Assembly: GCF_002419965.1 (NCBI RefSeq)
Contig: NZ_DIHC01000026.1
Coordinates: forward strand, 70,488 to 134,487
Direction: 5' to 3'
From: Pseudomonas sp. UBA5706
Lineage (GTDB): Bacteria; Pseudomonadota; Gammaproteobacteria; Pseudomonadales; Pseudomonadaceae
DNA: 64,000 nucleotides
In this document: piece by piece, positions 34,189-42,202 of the stretch
Layout of the letters: every line of letters begins with the position of its first letter
Numbering within the stretch: position 1 is the stretch's first letter
Position numbers and translations under genes: made by a program
The notes under the pieces: generated by a model
Seen by the model: only the letters and a program-made list of their open reading frames with translations
Database searches by the model: none
Told to the model about the DNA's origin: nothing

Positions 34189-34818
34189 ATGTGTGGACGT
34201 TATGCGCTGTTTCGTTGGACGCCTGCATTCGCGGCCTTGCCCGGATTCCCTGTGGACCAGCAGGCACAGTGGAATATTTCCCCCGCCGATTCGGTGCTGA
34301 TATTGCGCCAGATACCGGGCGAGGAAGGCGGTCGGGCGCTGGCACGGGCGCGTTGGGGCCTGACACCCCCGTGGTTGACCGATATGTCGAGAACACCGGC
34401 CCATGCGCGTGCCGAGACACTGGCCGAGCAGCCGATGTTTCGGCAGGCCTTTCGCGAGCGTCGCTGCCTGCTGCCCGCCAACGGCTTTTACGAGTGGCGC
34501 GGAACAGTGCGCAAACGGCCATTCTGGTTGACGCCCGGCGAAGGCTCGGCATTGTACTTTGCAGCGATATGGGAAGCGTATCCGGTGCAAGGTCATACCT
34601 ATCTGAGTGTGGCGGTAGTCACGCAGCCGGCCATGAGTCAGCGCCGACCGCTCATCCTTGACGCCGACGGCCAGGCCGCGTGGCTCGATCCCCAGAGTTC
34701 GCTGCCGACCCTGCAGTCCCTGCTTGCCGCGCCGCAGATGCCGTTGCGCGAGCGGCCGCTGGCCAACCTGGTGAATGATCCCAAGCTCAATGCGCCAGAG
34801 TGCCTGACGCCCCTCTAA
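34189..34818 (+). CDS. Divergent SRAP (YedK/HMCES-like) protein with altered active site
   Basis: This 209-residue SRAP fold protein starts MCGRYALF, so Cys2, the nucleophile that crosslinks abasic sites, is kept, as is the Glu of NGFYEWR. Against E. coli YedK, however, the Asn of the NAR-ET motif is His here (AHARAET), and the His of DIHDRRPLVL is Ser (AMSQRRPLIL). Those residues position the abasic sugar and assist catalysis. The protein may bind DNA without full crosslink/reversal chemistry, or have a new role. It is the third gene of the CPXCG-DUF2007-SRAP run, 51 bases after DUF2007. Confidence 0.88.
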   Translation: MCGRYALFRWTPAFAALPGFPVDQQAQWNISPADSVLILRQIPGEEGGRALARARWGLTPPWLTDMSRTPAHARAETLAEQPMFRQAFRERRCLLPANGFYEWRGTVRKRPFWLTPGEGSALYFAAIWEAYPVQGHTYLSVAVVTQPAMSQRRPLILDADGQAAWLDPQSSLPTLQSLLAAPQMPLRERPLANLVNDPKLNAPECLTPL

Positions 34819-35254
34819 ATTGCGCAAGCTGTTTCTTGTAGTCTCTTGGCGGGGTGGGTCAGTGAAAAGCGCTACTAGCGGCAAGCCTGTTACAAGCTAG
34901 TGTTCAGCGTTATGTGCCCACCTCAGCATTTTCATTACGCCTGAACAGATTGATCGACCGGTGTGGCTGTTCTGCCGGTTTGGTCCGTTCGGCACTGGCG
35001 CGGCTCGGCTCATTCGCTGCGCCGGCAACCTGGCTGGCGGCCTGGCCATTCGGGATTCACTCAAGTCAATTTCGTTGTGTTTTTGCTCACCGTTTCCTGT
35101 GGCTTGGGACATCCGGAATGAACGATCCAGGACATTTCCTCTCTGTTACAAACGTGCAGATTCCAGGCACGCATTTATGTGGCAAACGGCTGCTATCTGG
35201 CGCTCCTCAGGCGTACCGCCTAGGATAGGCGCCTTGTTTCCAGGGAGATACATA
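34819..35254. other. 436-base intergenic region before the M48 protease gene
   Basis: Open frames cross this gap on both strands, including one that runs in frame into the M48 gene, but none has a convincing start, codon pattern or family match. I see no RNA gene. A GGGAGATACATA ribosome-binding site at its 3' end serves the protease. Confidence 0.4.
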
Positions 35255-36070
35255 ATGCGCAAGACCTTTGCTCTGTGTGGCTTGAGCGCGGCTTTGCTGG
35301 CGGGCTGTCAGGCGGTCAATACCACCAGCGGAGATTCGGTGGGCGTCGAACGTAAGCAATACATGTTCAGCATGTTATCGACCGATCAGGTCAATCAGAT
35401 GTACGCGCAGTCCTATCAGCAGACCGTCACCGAGGCCACCACCAAGGGCGTGCTGGACAAAGACAGTGCACAAGCCAAGCGCGTGCAGAATGTGGCGAAC
35501 CGCTTGATCGCCCAGGCGCCGAAACTGCGTGCCGATGCTGCGCAGTGGAAGTGGGAAGTGAATCTGATCAAGAGTGATGAACTGAACGCCAACTGCGGAC
35601 CCGGCGGCAAGATCATTGTCTATAGCGGGCTGATCGACACGCTCCAGCTGAGCGACGATGAGCTGGCTGCGGTCATGGGCCATGAAATCGCTCACGCCCT
35701 GCGCGAGCACGGTCGCGAAGCCATGTCCAAGGCCTATGGCATCGAAATGGCCAGGAACGGCGCGGGTTCACTGCTGGGGCTGGGCCAGGACAGCCTTGCG
35801 TTGGCCGATACCGTGGTCAATTACAGCCTGACCTTGCCGAACAGCCGGGCTAACGAAAACGAAGCGGATCTGTTGGGTCTGGAGCTCTCGGCCCGGGCTG
35901 GCTACAACCCCAATGCCGCGATCACGCTATGGCAGAAGATGCAGGCCCAAGCCGGAGCCTCGCAGCCTGAGTTCATGAGCACCCACCCGGCTTCAGCCAA
36001 CCGGATCGCCTCATTACAGGCGGCGATTCCGAAGGTGATGCCGTTGTATGAGCAGGCGCCGAAGGGCTGA
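35255..36070 (+). CDS. M48-family zinc metallopeptidase lipoprotein (LoiP/YcaL-like)
   Basis: The protein has 271 residues and a lipoprotein signal (MRKTFALCGLSAALLAGCQ, lipobox LAGC). The zinc site HEIAHALREH lies near residue 148, with the third ligand in NEADLLG and the flanking PNSRANENEAD segment. The mature form sits at the outer membrane facing the periplasm and probably takes part in outer-membrane protein quality control. The start at 35255 is fixed by the signal peptide, since the same frame is open far upstream. Confidence 0.93.
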   Translation: MRKTFALCGLSAALLAGCQAVNTTSGDSVGVERKQYMFSMLSTDQVNQMYAQSYQQTVTEATTKGVLDKDSAQAKRVQNVANRLIAQAPKLRADAAQWKWEVNLIKSDELNANCGPGGKIIVYSGLIDTLQLSDDELAAVMGHEIAHALREHGREAMSKAYGIEMARNGAGSLLGLGQDSLALADTVVNYSLTLPNSRANENEADLLGLELSARAGYNPNAAITLWQKMQAQAGASQPEFMSTHPASANRIASLQAAIPKVMPLYEQAPKG

Positions 36071-36092
36071 GGTCGCAGTCCGGGCGCTGAAC

Positions 36093-36160
36093 CTGTAGCA
36101 GCCTGGCTTACCGGCGGCGACGTATCTGAAGACGCTGCCGCCAGCAAGCCCGCCTGCTAA
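36093..36160. repeat. REP-like palindrome (copy 3)
   Basis: Arms CTGTAGCAGCCTGGCTTACC and a counterpart ending AGCAAGCCCGCCTGCTAAG surround about 28 bases. It lies between the M48 protease and GDT1 genes. Confidence 0.7.
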
Positions 36161-36181
36161 GGCGAGTGCGGTGATTGGGTG

Positions 36182-36766
36182 TTAAACCCACCCACTCACC
36201 TGCATCGCTTTGTACACCGCGACGATCGCCAAGATGAAAAACGCGCCCGCCGCCAGGCGACGAATCAGCGTCAACGGCAGTTTTTCCGCTGCGAAATTAC
36301 CTGCCAGTACCACCGGAACGTTGGCCAGCAGCATACCCAGCGTCGTGCCCAGAATGACCAGCCACAGATAGGAATACTGCGCCGCGAGCATCACCGTGGC
36401 GATCTGCGTCTTGTCGCCGATTTCAGCGATGAAGAACGCGATCAGCGTGGTCATGAAGGGGCCGAATTTGCGCGCGGTGCTGGCTTCGTCGTCGTCCATC
36501 TTGTCCGGCACCAGGGTCCACAGCGCGGTGGCAGTGAAGCTCGCGGCCAGAATCCAGTGCAACACGGCGTCGGAGAGAAAACTGCTGAACCAGGCGCCCA
36601 CTGCGCCGGCGGCGGCGTGGTTGGCCAGGGTCGCAGCGACAATACCGGCAATGATCGGCCAAGGCTTGCGAAAGCGTGCGGCGAGAATGAGCGCGAGGAG
36701 TTGGGTCTTGTCACCGATTTCGGCCAGTGCGACGACCGCGGTAGGGACCAGCAGGGATTCCAGCAT
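36182..36766 (-). CDS. TMEM165/GDT1-family Mn2+ (Ca2+) transporter (MneA-like)
   Basis: This 194-residue inner-membrane protein has six predicted spans and the two family ExGDKT motifs, in VALAEIGDKTQLLAL (residues about 12-26) and FIAEIGDKTQIATV (about 113-126). The acidic residues form the cation path. In bacteria such as Vibrio the homologue exports Mn2+. Its leader (36767-36855) can fold into alternative hairpins that cover the ribosome-binding site, in line with metal control. Confidence 0.93.
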   Translation of the reverse strand: MLESLLVPTAVVALAEIGDKTQLLALILAARFRKPWPIIAGIVAATLANHAAAGAVGAWFSSFLSDAVLHWILAASFTATALWTLVPDKMDDDEASTARKFGPFMTTLIAFFIAEIGDKTQIATVMLAAQYSYLWLVILGTTLGMLLANVPVVLAGNFAAEKLPLTLIRRLAAGAFFILAIVAVYKAMQVSGWV

Positions 36767-36855
36767 CAGGATTTTCCTAAGGGGCGGGTCAACACGGCTA
36801 TGACACGTACAACCTCCCCGCCCCGGGTCAGGATGTTCGTGTCATAGGTCTTGTC
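36767..36855 (-). promoter_or_regulatory. Riboswitch-like leader of the GDT1 gene (possible yybP-ykoY Mn2+ riboswitch)
   Basis: On the minus strand the arms CTATGACACG (36838-36847) and CGTGTCATAG (36798-36807) pair perfectly over 10 bp. Inside their loop lies GGGGCGGG (36817-36824), which can instead pair with CCCGCCCC (36781-36788) just before the AGGA ribosome-binding site. The two folds exclude each other, as in a translational riboswitch. A GGGGAG element inside resembles the yybP-ykoY core. The link to Mn2+ comes from the downstream transporter (inference). Confidence 0.45.
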
Positions 36856-37015
36856 AAACCACCGATCCGTCTGGGCAGATCTGGGGTCGCACGCACCATG
36901 GCCTGAGGGCCAAGTATGTTGATGCGTGCCGGACGAGCGAGGTGCTCGTGGGAGACTACTCCCCTAGGACGGAGCGGATTCTGCCTTCGGGAATGCAGTT
37001 CGGCAAGCGTTAATT

Positions 37016-38014
37016 TCAGCTGCGTTTGGCGCGGTAAATACGAAAGCCATTACCTTCGGCCATGACGGCACATACGCCCAGATGCTGTTCGATGAGCGGT
37101 TGATAACGCAGAAAGCTGTTGGCGACTAAGCGAAGTTCGCCACCTTTTTTCAGATGTTCACGCGATTTTCTCAGCAGCTTCTCCGTCGCGGCGTAATCGG
37201 TGTGGACACCGGTATGGAAGGGCGGATTGGTCAGAATCACGTCCAGATGCAGGGGCGCAGCGTCGATGCCGTCGCCAGTGACGACCTCGCCTTCGAGGCC
37301 ATTGGCAGCCAATGTCAGGCGACTGCTGGCGGTGGCAAACGCATCGACATCAAGCATCGTCACGCTCATGTCCGGGTGGCGACGCTTGACCGCAGCGCCC
37401 AGTACGCCTGCGCCGCAGCCGAAGTCGAGCAAGTGGCCCGTCGGCAGGCGATCGAGGTTGTCCAGCAACAGAGCGGTGCCGCGGTCCAGGCGACCATGGC
37501 TGAACACTCCCGGCAGGCTGACGACTTTCAGCGGCCCGCCTTCCATCTCGATCTCGAAGTGCTTGGCGAGGGTGGTCAGGTCTACAGCTAACGCGGGGGT
37601 TTGCACCGTCACTTGCCAGAGTTGGCAATGGCGCGCGCTGTCGAGTTTGCGTGCGCGGCCAAAGGCGCTCAGTTGACGCGCTGCCGCTTCGATGCCTGCG
37701 CGCTTTTCACCTACCAGAAACAGTTCGCGGCCCGCCAGACGGGAAGCCAACGCGTTGAGCAGGTAGTCGGTGAGGTCGCGGGCTTTAGGCAGAAACAGCA
37801 CGGCGGCGTCGAAGGGCGCAGTGGGCGCGTGCGTGCCGAAGTGAGTGCGTTCGCTGAAGCGGGCGTCCAGCGCGGCGAAATCCCCGGCATGCCAGCTCCA
37901 GCCCCGCGCATTGGGCAGTGTGCCCAGCAGATCGTCGGCAGGCAGGCCGGTCAGTAGCAGTGAGCCCTGAAACAAATCGGCCTGACGGAGTAACACTTCA
38001 CTGCGCGGGTCCAT
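37016..38014 (-). CDS. rsmC: 16S rRNA (guanine-1207-N2)-methyltransferase-like protein RsmC
   Basis: The protein has 332 residues and a duplicated methyltransferase architecture: an N-terminal degenerate domain and a C-terminal catalytic domain with HLLDFGCGAGVLGAAVKRRHPD (SAM site) and the NPPFHTG substrate motif. RsmC methylates G1207 in 16S rRNA; RlmG (23S) is the close alternative, and length and NPPFH favour RsmC. The same locus in P. aeruginosa (next to an hprA homologue) is annotated as a probable class I methyltransferase. Confidence 0.87.
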   Translation of the reverse strand: MDPRSEVLLRQADLFQGSLLLTGLPADDLLGTLPNARGWSWHAGDFAALDARFSERTHFGTHAPTAPFDAAVLFLPKARDLTDYLLNALASRLAGRELFLVGEKRAGIEAAARQLSAFGRARKLDSARHCQLWQVTVQTPALAVDLTTLAKHFEIEMEGGPLKVVSLPGVFSHGRLDRGTALLLDNLDRLPTGHLLDFGCGAGVLGAAVKRRHPDMSVTMLDVDAFATASSRLTLAANGLEGEVVTGDGIDAAPLHLDVILTNPPFHTGVHTDYAATEKLLRKSREHLKKGGELRLVANSFLRYQPLIEQHLGVCAVMAEGNGFRIYRAKRS

Positions 38015-38170
38015 CATCGGCTCCTGAAAAAAGGGCGCAGTTTAGCAGGTCAGTGGCTTGTGGGGCTGCAGCGGCGCAGCTAGCCAACGGTAGCGTTTTC
38101 ATGACGCCGCCATCGGCAAACGGAACGTTGTGTGGCCGGACCGCTGCAGGAACGTTGCAAGGCCCGCTCT

Positions 38171-39136
38171 TTAGCTGACCACCCGGATCGGCTTGCCGGC
38201 GTAGAACGCCTCGGCGTTTTCGTTGATCTGTCCGACGATGCGCTGGCGGGCTTCCCGGCTGCCCCAGGCGCTGTGCGGGGTCACGATCAATCGCGGAATA
38301 TCGCCGGACAGCAGCGGGTTGCCATTGACCGGTGGTTCGACCGTCAGCACATCGGTTGCCGCGCCGCCGAGGTGACCGTTGCGCAAGGCATCGGCCAGCG
38401 CCTGCTCGTTGATCAGGCCGCCGCGGGCGGTGTTGACAATGAAAGCGCTGGGTTTCATCAGGCTTAATTCATGGGCACCGATCATGTCGCGGGTGTGTTC
38501 GTTGAGCGGGCAGTGCAGGGTCAAAGCGTCCACTTGAGGCAACAGTTCTTGCAGAGGCACGCGGTCAGGGCGGGCAGGGCGACCGGGGATTTGCCCCGAA
38601 ACGACGCGCATGCCGAATGCCTCGGCCAGCTTCGCCACGGCTCCTCCCAGCTCACCATGCCCCAGTAGCCCCAGCGTCTTGCCTTCCAGCTCCACAATCG
38701 GGAAGTCCAGCAAGCAGAATTGCTTCGATTTCTGCCACTGGCCTTGGTGGATGGCTTGTTGGTAATCCGGCAGGCGCGTCGCCATCGCCAGCAGCAGCAT
38801 CAAGGCGTGTTGCGCCACCGACGGTGTGCCATATCCCTGGCAGTTGCTCACTACCACACCGTGCTTGCGGGCCGAGTCGAGGTCGATGTTGTTGACTCCT
38901 GTCGCAGTCAACAGCACCAGCTTGAGCTCAGGACATGCGGCGAATGTGGCGGCATTGATCATGATCTTGTTGGTGATCGCTACCTGAGCGCCTTGCAGTC
39001 GTTCAGCCACTTGATCAGGGTGGGTACTGGAGTGCAGCACCAGTTCGCTGAAGGTTTCGCGCCAGGGTGCAAGGTCCAGATCGCCGAGATCCAAAGAGGT
39101 GTGATCCAGGAAGACTGCTCTGTTTTGACTCGACAT
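38171..39136 (-). CDS. D-2-hydroxyacid dehydrogenase (glycerate/hydroxypyruvate reductase-like)
   Basis: This 321-residue NAD(P)-dependent dehydrogenase has the Rossmann motif LGLLGHGELGGAVAKLA, the catalytic Arg in IVNTARGGLI, Glu in DVLTVEPP and His in LIVTPHSAWGS. HprA-type glycerate dehydrogenase is the best guess from synteny beside rsmC. The ORF opens at 39223, but the ATG at 39136 removes an implausible extension and matches family starts. It is divergent from the LysE gene. Confidence 0.88.
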   Translation of the reverse strand: MSSQNRAVFLDHTSLDLGDLDLAPWRETFSELVLHSSTHPDQVAERLQGAQVAITNKIMINAATFAACPELKLVLLTATGVNNIDLDSARKHGVVVSNCQGYGTPSVAQHALMLLLAMATRLPDYQQAIHQGQWQKSKQFCLLDFPIVELEGKTLGLLGHGELGGAVAKLAEAFGMRVVSGQIPGRPARPDRVPLQELLPQVDALTLHCPLNEHTRDMIGAHELSLMKPSAFIVNTARGGLINEQALADALRNGHLGGAATDVLTVEPPVNGNPLLSGDIPRLIVTPHSAWGSREARQRIVGQINENAEAFYAGKPIRVVS

Positions 39137-39224
39137 CAGCTGTACCTTTTGCTCGGTGAATGGGAGGCGTAAGGTAGCGAGCGTACCAGAGCTTGTCGCT
39201 CGCCAAAACGCCAGGAGACCCACG

Positions 39225-39854
39225 ATGTACTGGACGGAGTTTTTTACCGTTGCCCTGATTCATCTGCTTGCCGTTGCCAGCCCCGGCCCGGATTTCGCGG
39301 TGGTGGTGCGTGAAAGCGTGACCCATGGCCGCAAGGCCGGAACCTACACTGCCATGGGCGTGGGCACGGCGATTTTCCTGCACGTCGGCTATTCGCTGCT
39401 GGGCATCGGCCTGATCGTTTCCCAATCCATCGTGCTGTTCAATGCGTTGAAGTGGGCGGCAGCTGCTTATCTGCTGTACATCGGCTTTAAGGCCCTGCGC
39501 TCCAAGCCAGCCAAGGCTTCGGATGCGCCGGTTGATCTGGCCAAAGGTGAGCGCACGGCTCGAGGCGCCTTCACTGCAGGCTTCGTCACCAATGGCTTGA
39601 ATCCCAAAGCAACGCTTTTTTTCCTGTCGCTGTTCACGGTGGTGATCAACCCGCATACGCCGCTGCTGGTGCAGGCCGGTTATGGGGTGTACCTGGCGCT
39701 GGCAACAGGGCTGTGGTTTTGCCTGGTGGCACGCCTGTTCAGCCAGGAGCGCGTGCGCGCCGGTTTTGCGCGGATGGGCCATTGGTTCGACCGCGCGATG
39801 GGTGGCGTGCTGGTGGCCTTGGGCGTGAAACTGGCGTTGACCGAGATGCATTGA
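39225..39854 (+). CDS. LysE/RhtB-family amino-acid exporter
   Basis: This 209-residue inner-membrane protein has six predicted spans, starting MYWTEFFTVALIHLLAVASPGPDFAVVV, where the SPGPDF stretch is the signature of the LysE/RhtB family. NGLNPKATLFFLSLF is the second family block. Substrate is unknown (homoserine/threonine or other amino acids). AGGAG at 39213 fixes the start. It shares a promoter gap with the hydroxyacid dehydrogenase on the other strand. Confidence 0.93.
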   Translation: MYWTEFFTVALIHLLAVASPGPDFAVVVRESVTHGRKAGTYTAMGVGTAIFLHVGYSLLGIGLIVSQSIVLFNALKWAAAAYLLYIGFKALRSKPAKASDAPVDLAKGERTARGAFTAGFVTNGLNPKATLFFLSLFTVVINPHTPLLVQAGYGVYLALATGLWFCLVARLFSQERVRAGFARMGHWFDRAMGGVLVALGVKLALTEMH

Positions 39855-39873
39855 TCCGGCGTCGGTGCAACCT

Positions 39874-39943
39874 CTGTAGCAGCACGGTTTGCCGGTGCAG
39901 GCAATTTGTCGAACGGCACCTCCGGCAAACCGGACTGCTGCAA
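39874..39943. repeat. REP-like palindrome (copy 4)
   Basis: CTGTAGCAGCACGGTTTGCC pairs with GGCAAACCGGACTGCTGCAAG across about 26 bases. It is the clearest copy of the family in this window. Confidence 0.78.
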
Positions 39944-40164
39944 GTGTCGGCCCATGGCTTGATTGATCTTGCTAAGGATCGGCGCTACAAGTCCCTCGAG
40001 ATCCGCTGCGCAAAGCCGCATGAGACCGTTGTGCTCTTCCATCTTGTGTGATGGCTGTCTTGTCGCTCAACGGTCGAATCATTCCTTTGGCTGATTTGGC
40101 TGGCGAGGGAAGGCTCTAGAGTGCATATTTTCAGCACCGCCATGCATCTTGAAAAGGGATTCCC

Positions 40165-41841
40165 ATGCTGCAGACACGCGTCATTGCGCCAGCCGACGGC
40201 GCGTACCAGTACCCGCTGTTGATCAAAAGCTTGCTGATATCCGGCAGCCGCTATGACAAAACGCGGGAAATCGTTTACCGGGATCAATCGCGCTATTGCT
40301 ATCTGACGCTCAACGAGCGGGTCTGCAGGCTGGCGAACGTGTTGACCGAAGCAGGGGTGAAGGCGGGCGATACCGTGGCGGTCATGGATTGGGACAGCCA
40401 CCGTTATCTGGAATGCATGTTTGCCATCCCCATGATCGGCGCCGTCATCCACACCATTAACGTGCGTCTGTCGGCCGACCAGATCCTCTTCACCATGAAT
40501 CACGCCGAAGACAGGTTCGTGCTGGTCAACAGCGAGTTCGTCCCGCTCTATAACAGCATTGCCAGCAGACTGGCCACGGTCGGCAAGACACTGTTGCTTA
40601 CCGATACGGCAGACGGGTCTGCCGAACTGCCGAACCTGGTGGGTGAATACGAAGCGCTTTTGGCCCAAGCCAGCCCGACCTATCGGTTCGAGGATTTCGA
40701 CGAGCACTCGGTAGCCACCACCTTCTATACCACCGGTACCACCGGCAACCCGAAAGGGGTGTATTTCACCCATCGGCAATTGGTGCTGCACACCCTGGCG
40801 GTCGCCACGATCCTGGGGAGCGTCGAAGGGTTGCTGGGCACCGACAAGGTCTATATGCCCATCACGCCGATGTTTCATGTGCATGCCTGGGGCGTGCCGT
40901 ACGCCGCCACCATGCTCGGGGTCAAACAGGTTTACCCCGGACGCTACGACCCGGAACTGCTGGTGGAGCTGTGGCGCAGGGAAAAGGTGAATTTCTCCCA
41001 TTGCGTGCCAACGATTCTGCAGATGGTTCTCAACGCGAAGGCCGCCAAGGATGCCGACTTCACGGGCTGGAATATTCTCATTGGTGGTAGCTCGCTCAAT
41101 CGCTCGCTGTATGAGGCGGCCAAGGCCAAGGGCATCCAGCTGACCGCGGCCTATGGCATGTCGGAGACCGGCCCGCTGGTCTCCGTGGCGCATTTGAATG
41201 ACGAGTTGATGGCTGGCAGCGAAGACGAACGCATTACGCAACGGATCAAGGCGGGCACCCCCGGCGTGCTGGTGGAAGCCGCGATCGTCGACAGCGAAGG
41301 TCACTTCCTGCCTGCTGACGGCGAAACCCAGGGCGAGCTGGTGCTGCGGGCGCCTTGGCTGACTGAAAGCTATTATCGCGAGTCGCAAAAGAGCGCCGAA
41401 CTGTGGGCCGGAGGCTGGCTGCACACCGGCGATGTGGCGACCCTGGATAGCATGGGCGGCATCGATATTCGCGATCGCATCAAGGATGTGATCAAGACAG
41501 GTGGGGAGTGGGTATCTTCGCTGGCGCTGGAGGACCTATGCAGTCGCCATCCCGGCGTGCGCGAGGTGGCAGTGGTCGGGGTCGCCGATCCGCAATGGGG
41601 CGAGCGACCCTTTGCACTGCTGGTCGCCCACGAAGGGTATGTGATCGACGCTAGGACGATGAAGGAGCACCTCAAACCATTCGTGGACCAAGGGCTCATC
41701 AATAAATGGGCGATCCCGAGTCAGGTCGCCCTTGTTACCGAAATTCCCAAGACCAGCGTCGGCAAGCTCGACAAGAAGCGGATCCGCCTGGACATCAGCC
41801 AATGGCAGAGCAAGAACAGCACCTTTCTCTCCACTCTCTGA
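40165..41841 (+). CDS. Medium/long-chain fatty acyl-CoA ligase, AlkK-like
   Basis: This 558-residue ANL-superfamily enzyme has the ATP-binding P-loop FYTTGTTGNPKGVYFTHRQ near residue 193, YGMSETGPLVS as A5, and the Asp-Arg of DIRDRIKDVIKTGGEW with catalytic Lys in PKTSVGKLDKKRIR. The overall sequence, including AVIHTINVRLSADQILFTM, is closest to AlkK of Pseudomonas alkane operons. It activates fatty or related acids with CoA in the cytoplasm. Downstream DUF1302, DUF1329 and an AlkS-type regulator suggest a common hydrophobic-substrate pathway. Confidence 0.9.
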   Translation: MLQTRVIAPADGAYQYPLLIKSLLISGSRYDKTREIVYRDQSRYCYLTLNERVCRLANVLTEAGVKAGDTVAVMDWDSHRYLECMFAIPMIGAVIHTINVRLSADQILFTMNHAEDRFVLVNSEFVPLYNSIASRLATVGKTLLLTDTADGSAELPNLVGEYEALLAQASPTYRFEDFDEHSVATTFYTTGTTGNPKGVYFTHRQLVLHTLAVATILGSVEGLLGTDKVYMPITPMFHVHAWGVPYAATMLGVKQVYPGRYDPELLVELWRREKVNFSHCVPTILQMVLNAKAAKDADFTGWNILIGGSSLNRSLYEAAKAKGIQLTAAYGMSETGPLVSVAHLNDELMAGSEDERITQRIKAGTPGVLVEAAIVDSEGHFLPADGETQGELVLRAPWLTESYYRESQKSAELWAGGWLHTGDVATLDSMGGIDIRDRIKDVIKTGGEWVSSLALEDLCSRHPGVREVAVVGVADPQWGERPFALLVAHEGYVIDARTMKEHLKPFVDQGLINKWAIPSQVALVTEIPKTSVGKLDKKRIRLDISQWQSKNSTFLSTL

Positions 41842-42202
41842 AGCGTTTTTTGTCCGCATTGCCCCTGATTCCGGTCAAGACAATGTGCCGCGAAGGCTCT
41901 ACGCGGGCGTCTCCATTGCCAAATCCCCAAATTCAGCCATCCACCCTTGAACGCCGCAGTCGGTTTTGTCGAATCTGGCGAGTCAGAGGCTTTGACGCTG
42001 TAAATCACACTTTAGAGGGATCAAGCCGTAGCCCCTGCTGGCTATAGTCGGCGGTAGGTAGGAACCGGAGTAACACGCCATTGACTTGCAGCTGCCATGG
42101 GCTGCTTGAACGGCGTTAACACCCAGGCGCTGCGGATCGATGGCCTGGGTATTTCTGGATGTACCCGCCGCCATAAAAATAAAAGCATACGGAGTAGCGT
42201 CG
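41842..42202. other. 361-base gap between acyl-CoA ligase and DUF1302 genes
   Basis: I see no gene or terminator hairpin I trust here. ACGGAGTAGCGTCG just before 42203 provides the ribosome-binding site. An AT-rich CATAAAAATAAAAGCATA run lies at about 42172-42190. The DUF1302-DUF1329 promoter presumably lies in this gap. Confidence 0.4.

Noticed and set aside
34961..36070. A longer M48 protease starting at 34961
   Set aside because: The extra 98 residues lack any domain and bury the clear lipoprotein signal peptide at 35255.
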